From contig JBBRZN010000020.1 in NCBI GenBank assembly GCA_038236705.1, positions 1 to 34,624 of the forward strand: a DNA stretch of 34,624 bases. The letters run 5' to 3'. Position numbers and translations under genes: made by a program. The notes beneath the pieces were generated by a model. That model saw only the letters and a list, made by a program, of their open reading frames with translations. It ran no database searches and was not told the origin of the DNA. Each line of letters begins with the position of its first letter. The stretch's first letter is position 1. This DNA comes from AC-32 sp038236705 (GTDB lineage Bacteria > Actinomycetota > Thermoleophilia > Gaiellales > Gaiellaceae). Positions 13,890-22,499 of the stretch are shown here, one piece after another.

Positions 13890-14051
13890 GAGGGCTTGGC
13901 GGAACCTCGCTCGTCCTCGGGGTGCGCTGATCGTTCCGAGGCAAGGACGCAGGTAGTTCTCGTAGCCGGAGGCTACGGGTGCGACTGAGGACGCCGCCTC
14001 GGGCGAGCAGTGCGGCCCGAGGGCACAGCCTAGGTTTCGTCAAGCCCTCCT
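13888..14051. repeat. 164-bp near-complete palindrome (MITE-like or structured element)
   Basis: The outer arms, AGGAGGGCTTGGCGGAACCT (13888-13907) and AGGTTTCGTCAAGCCCTCCT (14032-14051), match at 18 of 20 positions when one is inverted. Complementarity continues inward (CCTCGGG with CCCGAGG, CCGAGGC with GCCTCGG) to a central hairpin CGTAGCC-GGA-GGCTACG (13961-13977), exactly at the midpoint. It fills the gap between two convergent genes. It may be a mobile miniature element, a structured RNA or an outsized bidirectional terminator. No clear target-site duplication is seen. Confidence 0.8.
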
Positions 14052-14056
14052 ACCTA

Positions 14057-14687
14057 CTAGGACACGTAGGTCACCATCAGCCGAGGGCGTTGCTCCGGAT
14101 CGGAGTAGCTCGAGCTCGGGAAGGCGGGACCGCTGACGAGATAGTCCTCCTGTTCGTCAGCGAGCTTGAGCAGGACGCCGTTTGTTCGGGTAGCCGCCGG
14201 AGAACCAGTCGGCGACGAGGTTGGTCAGGTCCCAGACGACCAATTGCGGACTCGCCGATGGCTCGAGCTCCGCGAACGAGATCGCAGGCCCGAACGCCAC
14301 TTCTCGCCGGGAGTACCACCGCGACGTGAAGATCGGCCGCGCTTCGAACGCGAAGCCACGACCGTCGCAGGGACGGGTTTCCCGCCTGGGCGCCACGCAG
14401 GTGCCGTCGTAGCGCAGCCACAGCTCAGCGTTCAAGACGGTCGCCGAAGGCGGCAGGGCCGCGAGCGAGAAGCGCAACGCCGAGCGCCGCACCTTGTCGC
14501 CCGCGCCGCCCAGCTCAAGGCGGTCGAGGTCGTCGCGGTAGCAGCGCTCGTCCCAGTCGTAGCCCCAGTCGCACCCGAAAGGCAGCGAAACATCCTCGGC
14601 AGGGGGCAGCGCGACCGTCCGGTATTCACCGGCCTGGGCAGCGCCCGCGAGCGCGAGGGCGACGACTAGGAAGGCCGCGAACCTAAT
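14057..14687 (-). pseudogene. DNRLRE-type secreted protein broken by a frameshift
   Basis: A frame beginning near 14687 has a good signal peptide (RFAAFLVVALALAGAAQA). It continues as a DNRLRE-like beta domain (RRSALRFSLAALPPSATVLN, AELWLRYDGTC, VVWDLTNLVADWFSGGYPN). It then meets an early stop at 14157. Moving one frame at 14181-14186 (AACAAACGG instead of AACAACGG) restores the family ending: NGVLLKLADEQEDYLVSGP, SDPEQRPRLMVTYVS, stop at 14057. No ATG, GTG or TTG precedes the signal peptide; ATT at 14687 is the only plausible start. The reconstructed product is about 209 residues. It is either truly inactivated or affected by sequence errors. Confidence 0.75.
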
Positions 14688-14752
14688 GCCTCGAGCGTGC
14701 CAACGAAATCGTCACGCGTGGGTGACGGCTTCGTGCCGAAACTGGAACGTCG

Positions 14753-15994
14753 CTAGCCGGCGGCCACGCGGGCGATCGTCTTGTCCGCCAGCCGATCGAG
14801 CGCCTGCACCGCGAGCTCGAGGTGCTCTTCCTTCGTGTCCTCGAACCTGGTGTGCGAGAGGCCGCGCAGGCTCTGGACGAACAGCATCACGGTCGGCACG
14901 CCCGCGCGCGCAACCTCGGCGGCGTCGTGCAGCGGCCCGCTCGGCAGGCGGTGCGACTCGTCCGCGACCTCCCGGATCGACTCGTCCGCCAGCTCGATCA
15001 GCGCGTCGTCGAACAGGATCGGCTCGATGTTCCAGATCCGCTCCCACGCGACCTCGACGTCCTCCTCGCTGGCGTAGCGCTCGGAGGCCGCCTTCGCCTC
15101 GTCGAGCATCGCGGCCAGCTTCCCGGCGTCCAGGTGGCGCTGGTCGAGCAGGCACTCGGCGGTCTCGACGACGGAGGTGACGATCCCCGGCTTGGTCACG
15201 ACCCCGCCCATGGTGCAGACGGCGCCCTCGCCGGTGCACTTTGCGATCTCGCGGATCTCGAGCTCGAGCTTGGCTGCGCCCGCCAGTGCATCTCGGCGCT
15301 TGTCCATCGGCGTCGACCCCGCGTGCGCGGCCTGGCCGGTGAACGCCACCTGGTGACGCTCGACGCCGAAGGTGCCGAGCACGACGCCCAGCGCGAGACC
15401 CATCGACTCGAGCACCGGCCCCTGCTCGATGTGCAGCTCGAGATAGGCCGCGGCGTGCTCGAGCTGCCTGCGCGCGTCGAGCGCCCCGTCGAGCTCGACC
15501 CCATGCTCGCTGAGCGCGTCCGGGAGCGCGATCTCCTCGGCGTCGCGACGCTGCCGCAGCTCGTCCTGGTCGGCCATCGAGCCCGCCGCCGCGCTCGAGC
15601 CGAAGAGCGAGCGTCCGAAGCGCGCCCCCTCCTCGTCGGCCCAGTTCACGAGCCGCACGGTCACGACCGGCTCGCCCTCCTCGGCGAGCCGGCGCACGAC
15701 CTCGACGCCCGCGAGGACGTTCAGCGTGCCGTCGAGCCAGCCGCCGTTGGGGACCGAGTCGATGTGCCCGCCGATCAGCACCGCTTGCTCGCTCGCCCCG
15801 CGCAGCGTCCACCACTGATTGCCGGCCTCGTCGATCTCCTCCTCCAGCGGCAGATCCGCGAGCTTCTCGCGCAACCAGCCACGTGCCGTCTCCCAGGTCT
15901 CGGTCCAGGCGACACGCTGTGCGCCGTTCTCGTCGCCCGTGAGCTCGCGCAGCTCCTTCAGCTCGGCGACGGTTCTCGCGGGATCGAGAGGCAC
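14753..15994 (-). CDS. hyuC: M20-family N-carbamoyl-amino-acid hydrolase / beta-ureidopropionase
   Basis: 413 residues. Metal and substrate motifs of the HyuC/allantoate amidohydrolase group are intact: GGHIDSVPNGGWLDG (H77, D88), VNWADEEGARFG (E121/E122), YLELHIEQGPVLE (H188), GQAAHAGSTPMDKRRDA, LPSGPLHDAAEVA and a final GLSHTRFED. It would hydrolyse an N-carbamoyl amino acid such as N-carbamoyl-beta-alanine to the amino acid, CO2 and ammonia in the cytoplasm. The dihydropyrimidinase at 19771 makes exactly this class of substrate. Start is GTG at 15994 with TAGAGT six bases upstream and no ribosome-binding site. Allantoate amidohydrolase is the alternative, but no allantoinase is nearby. Confidence 0.88.
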   Translation of the reverse strand: MPLDPARTVAELKELRELTGDENGAQRVAWTETWETARGWLREKLADLPLEEEIDEAGNQWWTLRGASEQAVLIGGHIDSVPNGGWLDGTLNVLAGVEVVRRLAEEGEPVVTVRLVNWADEEGARFGRSLFGSSAAAGSMADQDELRQRRDAEEIALPDALSEHGVELDGALDARRQLEHAAAYLELHIEQGPVLESMGLALGVVLGTFGVERHQVAFTGQAAHAGSTPMDKRRDALAGAAKLELEIREIAKCTGEGAVCTMGGVVTKPGIVTSVVETAECLLDQRHLDAGKLAAMLDEAKAASERYASEEDVEVAWERIWNIEPILFDDALIELADESIREVADESHRLPSGPLHDAAEVARAGVPTVMLFVQSLRGLSHTRFEDTKEEHLELAVQALDRLADKTIARVAAG

Positions 15995-16000
15995 GGCACG

Positions 16001-16006
16001 ACTCTA
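16001..16006 (-). promoter_or_regulatory. Likely leaderless -10 element for hyuC
   Basis: TAGAGT (minus strand) lies six bases before the GTG start at 15994, with no Shine-Dalgarno sequence between them. The divergent permease gene begins at 16040, so its promoter must share this short region. Confidence 0.45.
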
Positions 16007-16039
16007 ACTTCGTCGGCCGGAGTGTGGTAATCATCGCCG

Positions 16040-16921
16040 GTGGCCGCCATTGCGATCGAGCAGCCGCGGCGGGCTAGGGGCGCCGACACGGTGCGGGGAG
16101 CGAAGCGAGTGGCACTCGTGCTCGTCGGGCTGGCCGTCTTCTGGGGTCTCTGGGAGGCCTACCGCTGGATCGGCGAGCGCGTCGGGATCACGTGGCCGTT
16201 CACCGTCGACGAGACCACCATGCCGCACATCCACGAGATGCTGAGCGTCCTGACGAAGCCGCTCCAGCCTGGAGGGCCGACCCTGCTCCACTACGAGTGG
16301 CACTGGGCGCTCTTCACCGGCAAGGAGGCGCTGATCGGCTTCCTGCTCGGCGGGGTGATCGGTTTCGCCCTGGCGATCCTGCTCGCGCACTCGCGGATCC
16401 TGCGCCGCGGCCTCTTGCCCTACATCGTGATCTCGCAGACCGTGCCGATCCTCGCCGTCGCGCCGATGGTGGTCCTCGGGCTGGGCACGAAGGGCGTCGA
16501 GCCGTGGATCGCCGTCTCGGTGATCGCCGCCTACCTGACCTTTTTCCCGGTCGCGATGAACACGCTGCGCGGCCTGCTCTCGCCCGATCCCCGCTCCCTC
16601 GAGCTGATGCGCTCCTACGCGGCCGGTCGCAACGACGTGCTCTGGAAGCTGCGTCTGCCCGCCTCGCTGCCCTTCGTCTTCTCGGCGCTGAAGATCTCCG
16701 CGACCGCGAGCGTGATCGGCGCGATCATCGGCGAGACTCCGGCCTCGATCCAGGACGGGCTCGGCGGCGCGATCGTCAACTTCAACCAGTACTACTCGAC
16801 CGCCCCCACGAGGCTCTGGGCGACCAACATCGTCTGCGCGGCCCTAGGGCTTGCATTCTTCGCCGCCGTCCTGATCGCCGAGCGCCTCATCCTGCGCCGC
16901 GCCCCGGAGAACATCGCTTGA
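16040..16921 (+). CDS. NMT1-type ABC transporter permease, first subunit
   Basis: 293 residues with about six transmembrane helices, binding-protein-dependent permease of the SsuC/TauC/ThiX class. The core includes PYIVISQTVPILAVAPMVVL, AAYLTFFPVAMNTLRGLL and the EAA-like loop LMRSYAAGRNDVLWKLRLPA followed by SLPFVFSALKIS. Start is GTG at 16040. The stop overlaps the ATPase start (TTGA). The second permease at 17712 shares the loop LMRSYAAGR almost exactly, so the two probably form a heterodimer. Substrate is likely a pyrimidine-like or hydantoin-like compound, inferred from the binding protein and the catabolic neighbours. Confidence 0.88.
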   Translation: MAAIAIEQPRRARGADTVRGAKRVALVLVGLAVFWGLWEAYRWIGERVGITWPFTVDETTMPHIHEMLSVLTKPLQPGGPTLLHYEWHWALFTGKEALIGFLLGGVIGFALAILLAHSRILRRGLLPYIVISQTVPILAVAPMVVLGLGTKGVEPWIAVSVIAAYLTFFPVAMNTLRGLLSPDPRSLELMRSYAAGRNDVLWKLRLPASLPFVFSALKISATASVIGAIIGETPASIQDGLGGAIVNFNQYYSTAPTRLWATNIVCAALGLAFFAAVLIAERLILRRAPENIA

Positions 16922-17715
16922 GCGAGTCTCAGCCGGCCGTCTCGATCAAGGGTCTCTCCAAGTCGTTCAAGACAGGCGTGACGGCGCTGACCGGGATCGA
17001 CCTCGAGGTCCGCCCGCGGGAGTTCATCTCGCTGATCGGCCCCTCCGGCTGCGGCAAGTCGACGCTGCTGCGGATCATCGGCGACCTGATCGAGCCGAGC
17101 GAGGGCAGCGTGGAGGTGAACGGCAAACCGGCCCACCGCGCGCGGCTCGACCACGACTACGGGATTGTCTTCCAGGAAGCGGTGCTCTACGACTGGCGCA
17201 CGGTCTCGAAGAACATCGCGCTGCCGCTGGAGCTGCTCAAGTGGAGCCGCGAGAAGCGCGCGGCCCGCGTCCGGGAGCTGCTCGAGCTCGTCGAGCTGGA
17301 GGGCTTCGAGGACAACCACCCGTGGCAGCTCTCCGGCGGGATGCAGCAGCGGGTCGCGATCGCCCGCGCGCTCTCGTTCGACCCGGCGCTGCTGCTGATG
17401 GACGAGCCGTTCGGCGCCCTGGACGAGATGACGCGCGAGCGGCTGAACCTCGAGCTGCTGCGGATCTGGGACGCGAGCGGCTCGACGATCGTCTTCGTGA
17501 CGCACTCGATTCCGGAAGCCGTCTTCCTCTCGACGCGGGTCGTCGTCATGTCGGCGCGACCCGGCCGCATCGCCGGCATCGTCGAAGTGGACCTGCCGCA
17601 ACCGCGGACGGGCCGCACGCGCGAGGAGCCGCGCTTCTTCGAGCTGGTGACCGAGGTGCGCGAGCGGCTGGCAGCGGCCGGGGCCGACGTCCTCGGAGCG
17701 GGGGCAGAGGCGTGA
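16918..17715 (+). CDS. NMT1-type ABC transporter ATP-binding protein
   Basis: 265 residues from a TTG at 16918 that overlaps the permease stop (TTGA). Walker A is GPSGCGKST, the Q-loop region IVFQEAVLYDWRTVSKNIAL, the signature LSGGMQQRVAIARAL, Walker B LLLMDEPFGALDEMTRE and the switch His in VTHSIPEAVF. The ending (VVVMSARPGRIAGIVEVDLP) is typical of the SsuB/TauB/ThiZ family. It powers the two flanking permeases. A much longer frame beginning at 16192 is the first permease read out of frame and is not part of the gene. Confidence 0.92.
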   Translation: MSESQPAVSIKGLSKSFKTGVTALTGIDLEVRPREFISLIGPSGCGKSTLLRIIGDLIEPSEGSVEVNGKPAHRARLDHDYGIVFQEAVLYDWRTVSKNIALPLELLKWSREKRAARVRELLELVELEGFEDNHPWQLSGGMQQRVAIARALSFDPALLLMDEPFGALDEMTRERLNLELLRIWDASGSTIVFVTHSIPEAVFLSTRVVVMSARPGRIAGIVEVDLPQPRTGRTREEPRFFELVTEVRERLAAAGADVLGAGAEA

Positions 17716-18506
17716 GCTACGCGCTGGTTCGGCGCCGGGTGCTCGACTGGGCTCCCGCGATCGCGGTGTTCGCAATCGGCATCGGCGCCTGGCAGGGCCT
17801 CGTCACCGCGTTTCACGTCCAGGAGTTCCTGCTTCCCAAGCCGACGGTGATCGCCCAGACGTTCTGGGACGAGCGTGGCACACTCTGGCACGCGGGCATC
17901 TACACGTTCAAGGAAGCTCTAGGCGGGTTCGCGCTCGGCTCCGGCCTCGGCATCCTGGCCGCGCTGCTCTTCGCGGCCTACCGCCCGCTCGGGACGGCAT
18001 TCATGCCGTTCGCGGTCGCGGCCAACGCGATCCCGATCATCGCGTTCGCGCCGATCATGAACGACTGGTTCGGCCTCTTGAACCCGTTCTCGAAGATGGC
18101 GATCGCCTCGGTGCTCTGCTTCTTTCCGGTGCTGATCAACACGGTCCGCGGGCTCACTTCGGTCGACCCGCGATCGATCGAGCTAATGCGCTCCTACGCG
18201 GCCGGGCGGGGGACGGTCTTCCGGCGAGTGCGGATCCCCGCGTCGCTGCCGCACCTCTTCGCGGGCCTGAAGATCGCGAGCGTGCTGTCGATGATCGGGG
18301 CGATCGTCGGAGAGTACTTCGGCGGACCGATCACTGCGCTCGGCGTGGCGATCCTGAACGCGTCGTCGTACTCGAACTTCCCGGTCGCCTGGGCCGGGAT
18401 CATGCTCGCGAGCGCGTTCGGGATCCTCTTCTACGGAGCCGTCGCGCTGGCCGAGCGGCTGACGACGTCGTGGGATCCGTCCAGACGGGACTTCCATACG
18501 GAGTGA
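17712..18506 (+). CDS. NMT1-type ABC transporter permease, second subunit
   Basis: 264 residues from the GTG at 17712, overlapping the ATPase stop by four bases (GTGA). It has about six transmembrane helices. The region FMPFAVAANAIPIIAFAPIMN is followed by FFPVLINTVRGLTSVDPRS and the coupling loop IELMRSYAAGRGTVFRRVRI. It pairs with the permease at 16040 and is followed by the binding protein 57 bp downstream, completing a permease-ATPase-permease-binding protein operon. Confidence 0.9.
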   Translation: MSYALVRRRVLDWAPAIAVFAIGIGAWQGLVTAFHVQEFLLPKPTVIAQTFWDERGTLWHAGIYTFKEALGGFALGSGLGILAALLFAAYRPLGTAFMPFAVAANAIPIIAFAPIMNDWFGLLNPFSKMAIASVLCFFPVLINTVRGLTSVDPRSIELMRSYAAGRGTVFRRVRIPASLPHLFAGLKIASVLSMIGAIVGEYFGGPITALGVAILNASSYSNFPVAWAGIMLASAFGILFYGAVALAERLTTSWDPSRRDFHTE

Positions 18507-18563
18507 GCAAGGGTGCAGAATGGTGCGGTCCGGACTGAGCTCATCGAACGGAAAGGGGAACGG

Positions 18564-19685
18564 ATGAAGAGTCGAAGGTTCCTGCTCGCGGGACTGGCGG
18601 TGCTCGTGGGCATCCTCGTCGCCGGCTGCGGCGGCGGGGACAGCAAGTCGTCGGAGAGCACTGGCGGCGGCGCCAAGAAGAAGATCACGCTCCAGCTGAA
18701 GTGGGTCACCCAGGCCCAGTTCGCCGGCTACTACGCCGCAAAGGCCAAGGGCTACTACGACGAGGAGGGCCTCGACGTCAACCTCAAGATCGGCGGGCCG
18801 AGCATCACGCCGGAGCAGGTCGTGCTCGGCAAGCAGGCCGAGTTCGGGATCGACTGGCTGCCAAGCCTGCTCGCCTCGCGCGACAAGGGCCAGAACCTGG
18901 TCAACATCGCCCAGGTCTTCACGCGCAGCGGCATGACCGAGCTGACGTGGAAGGACACCAACATCACCTCGATCGGCCAGATGGCGGGCAAGAAGGTCGG
19001 CGTGTGGTGCTGCGGCAACGAGAACGAGCTCTACGCCGCGCTGAACAAGAACAACATCGACCCGAAGACCGGCGTGACCATCGTCAATCAGCCATTCAAC
19101 ATGGACCTGTTCCTCAAGCGGCAGGTCGACGCGGCCGCTGCGATGACGTACAACGAGCTCGCCCAGGTGCTCGAGTCGAAGAACCCGAAGACCGGCAAGC
19201 TCTACCAGCCGAGCGACCTCAACGTGATCAAGATGGAGGACGCCGGCACCGGGATGCTCGAGGACGGCATTTTCGTCCGGGGCGACTGGATCGCCGACAA
19301 GGACAACCAGGCAACCGCCAAGAAGTTCCTGGCGGCGAGCTTCAAGGGGTGGGCGTACTGCCGTGACCACCTCCAGGAATGCACCCAGATCGTGGTCGAC
19401 AACGGCCCCACGCTCGGCAAGGGCCACCAGACCTGGATGATGAACGAGATCAACGCGCTCGTCTGGCCGGCTCCGAACGGGATCGGCGTGATGGACAAGG
19501 CGGCGTTCGACCGGACTGCGCAGATCGCCAAGCAGTTCAAGGTGATCGCGAAGGCACCGAGCAGCGACGCTTACCGGAGCGACATCGCCCAGGACGCGGT
19601 TGACGAGCTCGACGCCGAGGGCGTCGACGTGAACGGCGGCAGCTGGAAGAAAGAGACCATCAAGGTAACTCCGGGTGGCGCTTAG
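18564..19685 (+). CDS. NMT1/THI5-like substrate-binding lipoprotein
   Basis: 373 residues from the ATG at 18564, preceded by AAAGGGGAA. The lipobox LVAGC puts the lipidated Cys at 22. The mature start (LQLKWVTQAQFAGYYAAKAK, then GYYDEEGLDVNLKIGG) is the hallmark of the NMT1/THI5-like family that binds pyrimidine-type thiamin precursors and relatives. Further family signs are EFGIDWLPSLLASRDKG, GKKVGVWCCGNENELYAAL with a Cys pair, and DAAAAMTYNELAQVLES. The location directly before a dihydropyrimidinase gene suggests a pyrimidine or dihydropyrimidine ligand, which is inference. It ends the transporter operon, before a strong terminator. Confidence 0.9.
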   Translation: MKSRRFLLAGLAVLVGILVAGCGGGDSKSSESTGGGAKKKITLQLKWVTQAQFAGYYAAKAKGYYDEEGLDVNLKIGGPSITPEQVVLGKQAEFGIDWLPSLLASRDKGQNLVNIAQVFTRSGMTELTWKDTNITSIGQMAGKKVGVWCCGNENELYAALNKNNIDPKTGVTIVNQPFNMDLFLKRQVDAAAAMTYNELAQVLESKNPKTGKLYQPSDLNVIKMEDAGTGMLEDGIFVRGDWIADKDNQATAKKFLAASFKGWAYCRDHLQECTQIVVDNGPTLGKGHQTWMMNEINALVWPAPNGIGVMDKAAFDRTAQIAKQFKVIAKAPSSDAYRSDIAQDAVDELDAEGVDVNGGSWKKETIKVTPGGA

Positions 19686-19700
19686 ACCCGAATGAGTCCG

Positions 19701-19737
19701 ACGGGGCTCCTCGCTCGCGAGGGGCCCCGTTTTCTTC
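19701..19737 (+). terminator. Intrinsic terminator of the NMT1-type transporter operon
   Basis: ACGGGGC pairs with GCCCCGT around a nested CCTCGC-TC-GCGAGG stem (19701-19730), directly followed by TTTTCTTCT. It starts about 15 bp after the binding-protein stop. It is the best rho-independent terminator in the window. Confidence 0.9.
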
Positions 19738-19743
19738 TACGCT
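19738..19743 (+). promoter_or_regulatory. Possible -10 element for the dihydropyrimidinase gene
   Basis: TACGCT follows the terminator and lies 27 bp before the ATG at 19771. This would leave a short leader containing the AGAGGAGG ribosome-binding site. Confidence 0.3.
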
Positions 19744-19770
19744 CGCGCTGATCGCCAGAGGAGGCCCGGA

Positions 19771-21180
19771 ATGTCTGTACTGATCAAGGGCGGACGGGTC
19801 ATTACCGCCGCCGACGACTACGTCGCCGATATCTACGTCGAGGACGAGACCGTGACGCTGATAGGCGAGTCGCTCGAGAATGCCGCCGACAAGGTGATCG
19901 ACGCGACCGGCAAATACGTGCTGCCGGGCCTCGTCGACCCGCACACGCACCTGGACATGCCGTTCGGCGGGACGACCACGATCGACGACGTCGAGTCGGG
20001 CCAGACCGCCGCGGCCTTCGGCGGCACGACCTGCCACGTGGACTTCATCATCCAGCCACAGGGGTCGACCTTCGCCGACGCGATCGCCGAGTGGCGCGCG
20101 AAGGCCAACGGCAAGCAGGTGATCGACATGGGGTATCACATGGCGGTCACCGATCTCGACGAGGGAGGCACGCTCGAGGAGCTGGCCACGCTCCCTGACG
20201 AAGGGATCACCTCCTACAAGCTCTTCATGGCCTACAAGGGCGCCCTGATGGTGAGCGACGAGACGCTTTTCAAGACGATGGAGGTCGCCGCCGAGACCGG
20301 TGCGCTCGTGATGGTGCACGCCGAGAACGGCGACGCGATCGACGTGCTCGTGAAACAGGCGCTCGCAGAGGGCAAGACCGAGCCCAAGTACCACGCGCTC
20401 ACCCGCCCGCCGGAAACCGAGGGCGAGGCCACGAACCGCGCGATCCAGCTTGCGCGCGTGGCGGGCTCGCCGCTCTACGTGGTGCACGTCTCGTGCAAGG
20501 AGTCGATCGAGCCGATCGAACTGGCCCGCGACAAGGGCTGGGACGTCTGGGGCGAGACCTGCACCCAGTACCTCTTCATCGACTACACCTACTTGGAGAA
20601 GCCGAACTTCGAGGGCGCGAAGTACGTCTACACGCCGCCGCCCCGCGACAAGGAGAACCAGGAGCACCTCTGGAACGCGGTGCGCACCGACAAGCTCTCG
20701 GCGATCTCGACAGACCACTGCGCGTTCCTCTGGGACGGCCAGAAGTCGCTCGGCAAGGACGACTTCTCGAAGATCCCGAACGGCGGCCCCGGGCTCGAGA
20801 ACCGGCTGCACATGATCCACGAGTTCGGCGTGCGCGGCGGCCGGATCTCGCTCAACCGGATGGTCGAGCTGCTCGCGACGAGCCCCGCGAAGCTGTTCGG
20901 GCTCTACCCGCGCAAGGGCACGATCGCGGTCGGCTCCGACGCGGACATCGTGGTCTTCGACCCCGAGAAGAAGCTGACGATCACCGCCGAGAACCAGCAC
21001 TCGAAGACCGACTACAACCTCTACGAGGGCACCGAGGTGACAGGCTCGCCGGAGGTCGTCCTCCTGCGCGGGCACGTGCTCGTCGAGGGCGACGAGCTGG
21101 TGGCGTCGCCCGGGATCGGGCAGTACGTCGCACGAGCGCGGTTCGGCCAGGAGCTGAAGTCCAGGACCGCGGTCGCCTAG
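19771..21180 (+). CDS. hydA: Dihydropyrimidinase / D-hydantoinase
   Basis: 469 residues, cyclic amidohydrolase superfamily. All binuclear-metal residues are visible: H58 and H60 (DPHTHLDMPFGG), K150 for carbamylation (SYKLFMAYKG), H183 (MVHAENGD), H239 (VVHVSCK) and D315 (STDHCAF). It would open the ring of dihydrouracil or a hydantoin to the N-carbamoyl amino acid in the cytoplasm. HyuC (14753) would take the product further. AGAGGAGG supports the ATG at 19771. The C-terminus (VARARFGQELKSRTAVA) is normal for the family. The stop overlaps the next gene by one base (TAGTG). Confidence 0.93.
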   Translation: MSVLIKGGRVITAADDYVADIYVEDETVTLIGESLENAADKVIDATGKYVLPGLVDPHTHLDMPFGGTTTIDDVESGQTAAAFGGTTCHVDFIIQPQGSTFADAIAEWRAKANGKQVIDMGYHMAVTDLDEGGTLEELATLPDEGITSYKLFMAYKGALMVSDETLFKTMEVAAETGALVMVHAENGDAIDVLVKQALAEGKTEPKYHALTRPPETEGEATNRAIQLARVAGSPLYVVHVSCKESIEPIELARDKGWDVWGETCTQYLFIDYTYLEKPNFEGAKYVYTPPPRDKENQEHLWNAVRTDKLSAISTDHCAFLWDGQKSLGKDDFSKIPNGGPGLENRLHMIHEFGVRGGRISLNRMVELLATSPAKLFGLYPRKGTIAVGSDADIVVFDPEKKLTITAENQHSKTDYNLYEGTEVTGSPEVVLLRGHVLVEGDELVASPGIGQYVARARFGQELKSRTAVA

Positions 21181-21539
21181 TGCGGACGCTGCTGGTGGCC
21201 ACTGTGGCGCTCGCCGCGCTCGTGCTGGTTGCGCCGGCCGGCGCGAAGGAGAGCTACTGCAGTCCCACCGGCGACTACTGCACCTCCGTAGCGAAGCTCA
21301 AGGGCGTGCGCTACCTGCGCGTCGGCACGTTCAGCTTCACCGGGCGCGTGAAGATCTGCGTCAAGGACCCGACCGCAGCTCGCGTCTGCCACAGCTTCCG
21401 CCTCACGCGTTCCGGCTCGATGTATCAGGTGAAGCTGATCTGGAAGCGCCACTACCCGAACCGCGGGGCGGGCACCTACGCCGTGACGTTCTTCTACGGC
21501 ACGACGAAGCTCGGGCCGGCGCTCGACTTCAAGATCTAG
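21180..21539 (+). CDS. Small secreted cysteine-containing protein
   Basis: 119 residues from a GTG at 21180 whose first base is the last base of the dihydropyrimidinase stop. A signal peptide spans about 1-22 (LLVATVALAALVLVAPAGA). The mature part has four cysteines (YCSPTGDYC, VKICVKD, RVCHSF) and ends in beta-like TYAVTFFYGTTKLGPALDF. I do not recognise the family. It has no obvious link to pyrimidine breakdown except the translational coupling. It ends 11 bp inside the convergent lipoprotein gene. Confidence 0.7.
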   Translation: MRTLLVATVALAALVLVAPAGAKESYCSPTGDYCTSVAKLKGVRYLRVGTFSFTGRVKICVKDPTAARVCHSFRLTRSGSMYQVKLIWKRHYPNRGAGTYAVTFFYGTTKLGPALDFKI

Positions 21540-21915
21540 GGCCGAAGGGCGAGGGCAGCCCCGAAGCCCATAGACGGTAGGCCGCAATGCCCACCGGTTG
21601 GGCACAGTCGCTCGTGGCCATGTTCACTCGTCTCCCCTCATACGTGCCACGCACTCCGACTCCGCCGGAGTCGATTGGGTTGCCCGAGCAGACGCTGGTG
21701 ATTTTCGGAGACAGCATCTCGCGCGATCGCTTCTCCAGCCTCATGCAAAGCGAGGCCGGGTCGGGCACGTCGCCTGCAGCCGGAGAGCATCGAAGATGGA
21801 ACGTCGTCTCGGTCATGCCCCGCGAGGCATAGATCGTGAGGCGGGTTGTCCCATGTGACCCGCACGCTGTGACGAGCATCGCGAGTCCAATGCAGCAGAT
21901 GCTCGCGCGCTTCAT
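21529..21915 (-). CDS. Lipoprotein resembling subtilisin-inhibitor-like (SSI) proteins
   Basis: 128 residues. A lipobox LVTAC puts the lipidated Cys at 18. The mature part carries FHLRCSPAAGDVPDPASLC, which resembles the SSI signature (LxCxPxGGxHPxPxxAC). Two further cysteines lie at 76 and 104, with GTYEGRRVNM between them. The four-Cys spacing (14 and 28 residues) is close to that of Streptomyces subtilisin inhibitors. The loop after Cys76 (SGNPID) differs from the usual reactive site, so inhibitory activity is uncertain. It begins three bases after the DJ-1-like gene and is likely in the same transcript. Confidence 0.65.
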   Translation of the reverse strand: MKRASICCIGLAMLVTACGSHGTTRLTIYASRGMTETTFHLRCSPAAGDVPDPASLCMRLEKRSREMLSPKITSVCSGNPIDSGGVGVRGTYEGRRVNMATSDCAQPVGIAAYRLWASGLPSPFGPRS

Positions 21916-21918
21916 CGG

Positions 21919-22499
21919 CTAGACGGGCGGCTCGGGGTCGTACTGGATGTAGCGCCGCACCTCGCGTGCGCGCTCGGGCGAGTGGAGCCGGGCGACCAGG
22001 TGCAGGGCCATATCGATTCCGGCCGAGACTCCCGCCGCGGTGATCACCTCGCCGGTGTCGACGAAGCGATCGTCGGGCCGAACCTCGATCTCGTTCCCGA
22101 GGGTCGGCAGCAGCTCGAGCGAGCCCCAGTGCGTCGTCGCAGGCTTGCCGTCGAGCAGGCCTGCGTCCGCGAAGACGAGCGAGCCGGTGCAGACGCTCGT
22201 CATCAGCGCGCCGCTCCCGGCGATCCCGCGTAGCCACGCACGCACGGTCTCGTCACCGAGCTGCGCCCTCGTCCCGCGCCCGCCCGGGTAGACGAGCACG
22301 TCGAGCGGAGGCGCGGTCTCCCAGGTCTCGTCCGGGAGGACGCGCAATCCCTTCGCGCAGGTGACGGGCCCGTCCTCGCGCGCGAGCGTGAACACCCGCA
22401 CGCCGTCCTCGGGCCACTGCTCCGCCCAGGCGGCCAGCACCTCCCACGGGCCGGCCCAGTCGAGTTCCTCGGCGCCCTCGAAGAGGGCGACGCCGATGA

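Noticed and set aside
16192..17715. Apparent 507-residue fusion with the NMT1-type ATPase
   Set aside because: The first half is an Arg/Asp-rich out-of-frame reading of the first permease; the TTG at 16918 fits the four-base overlap.
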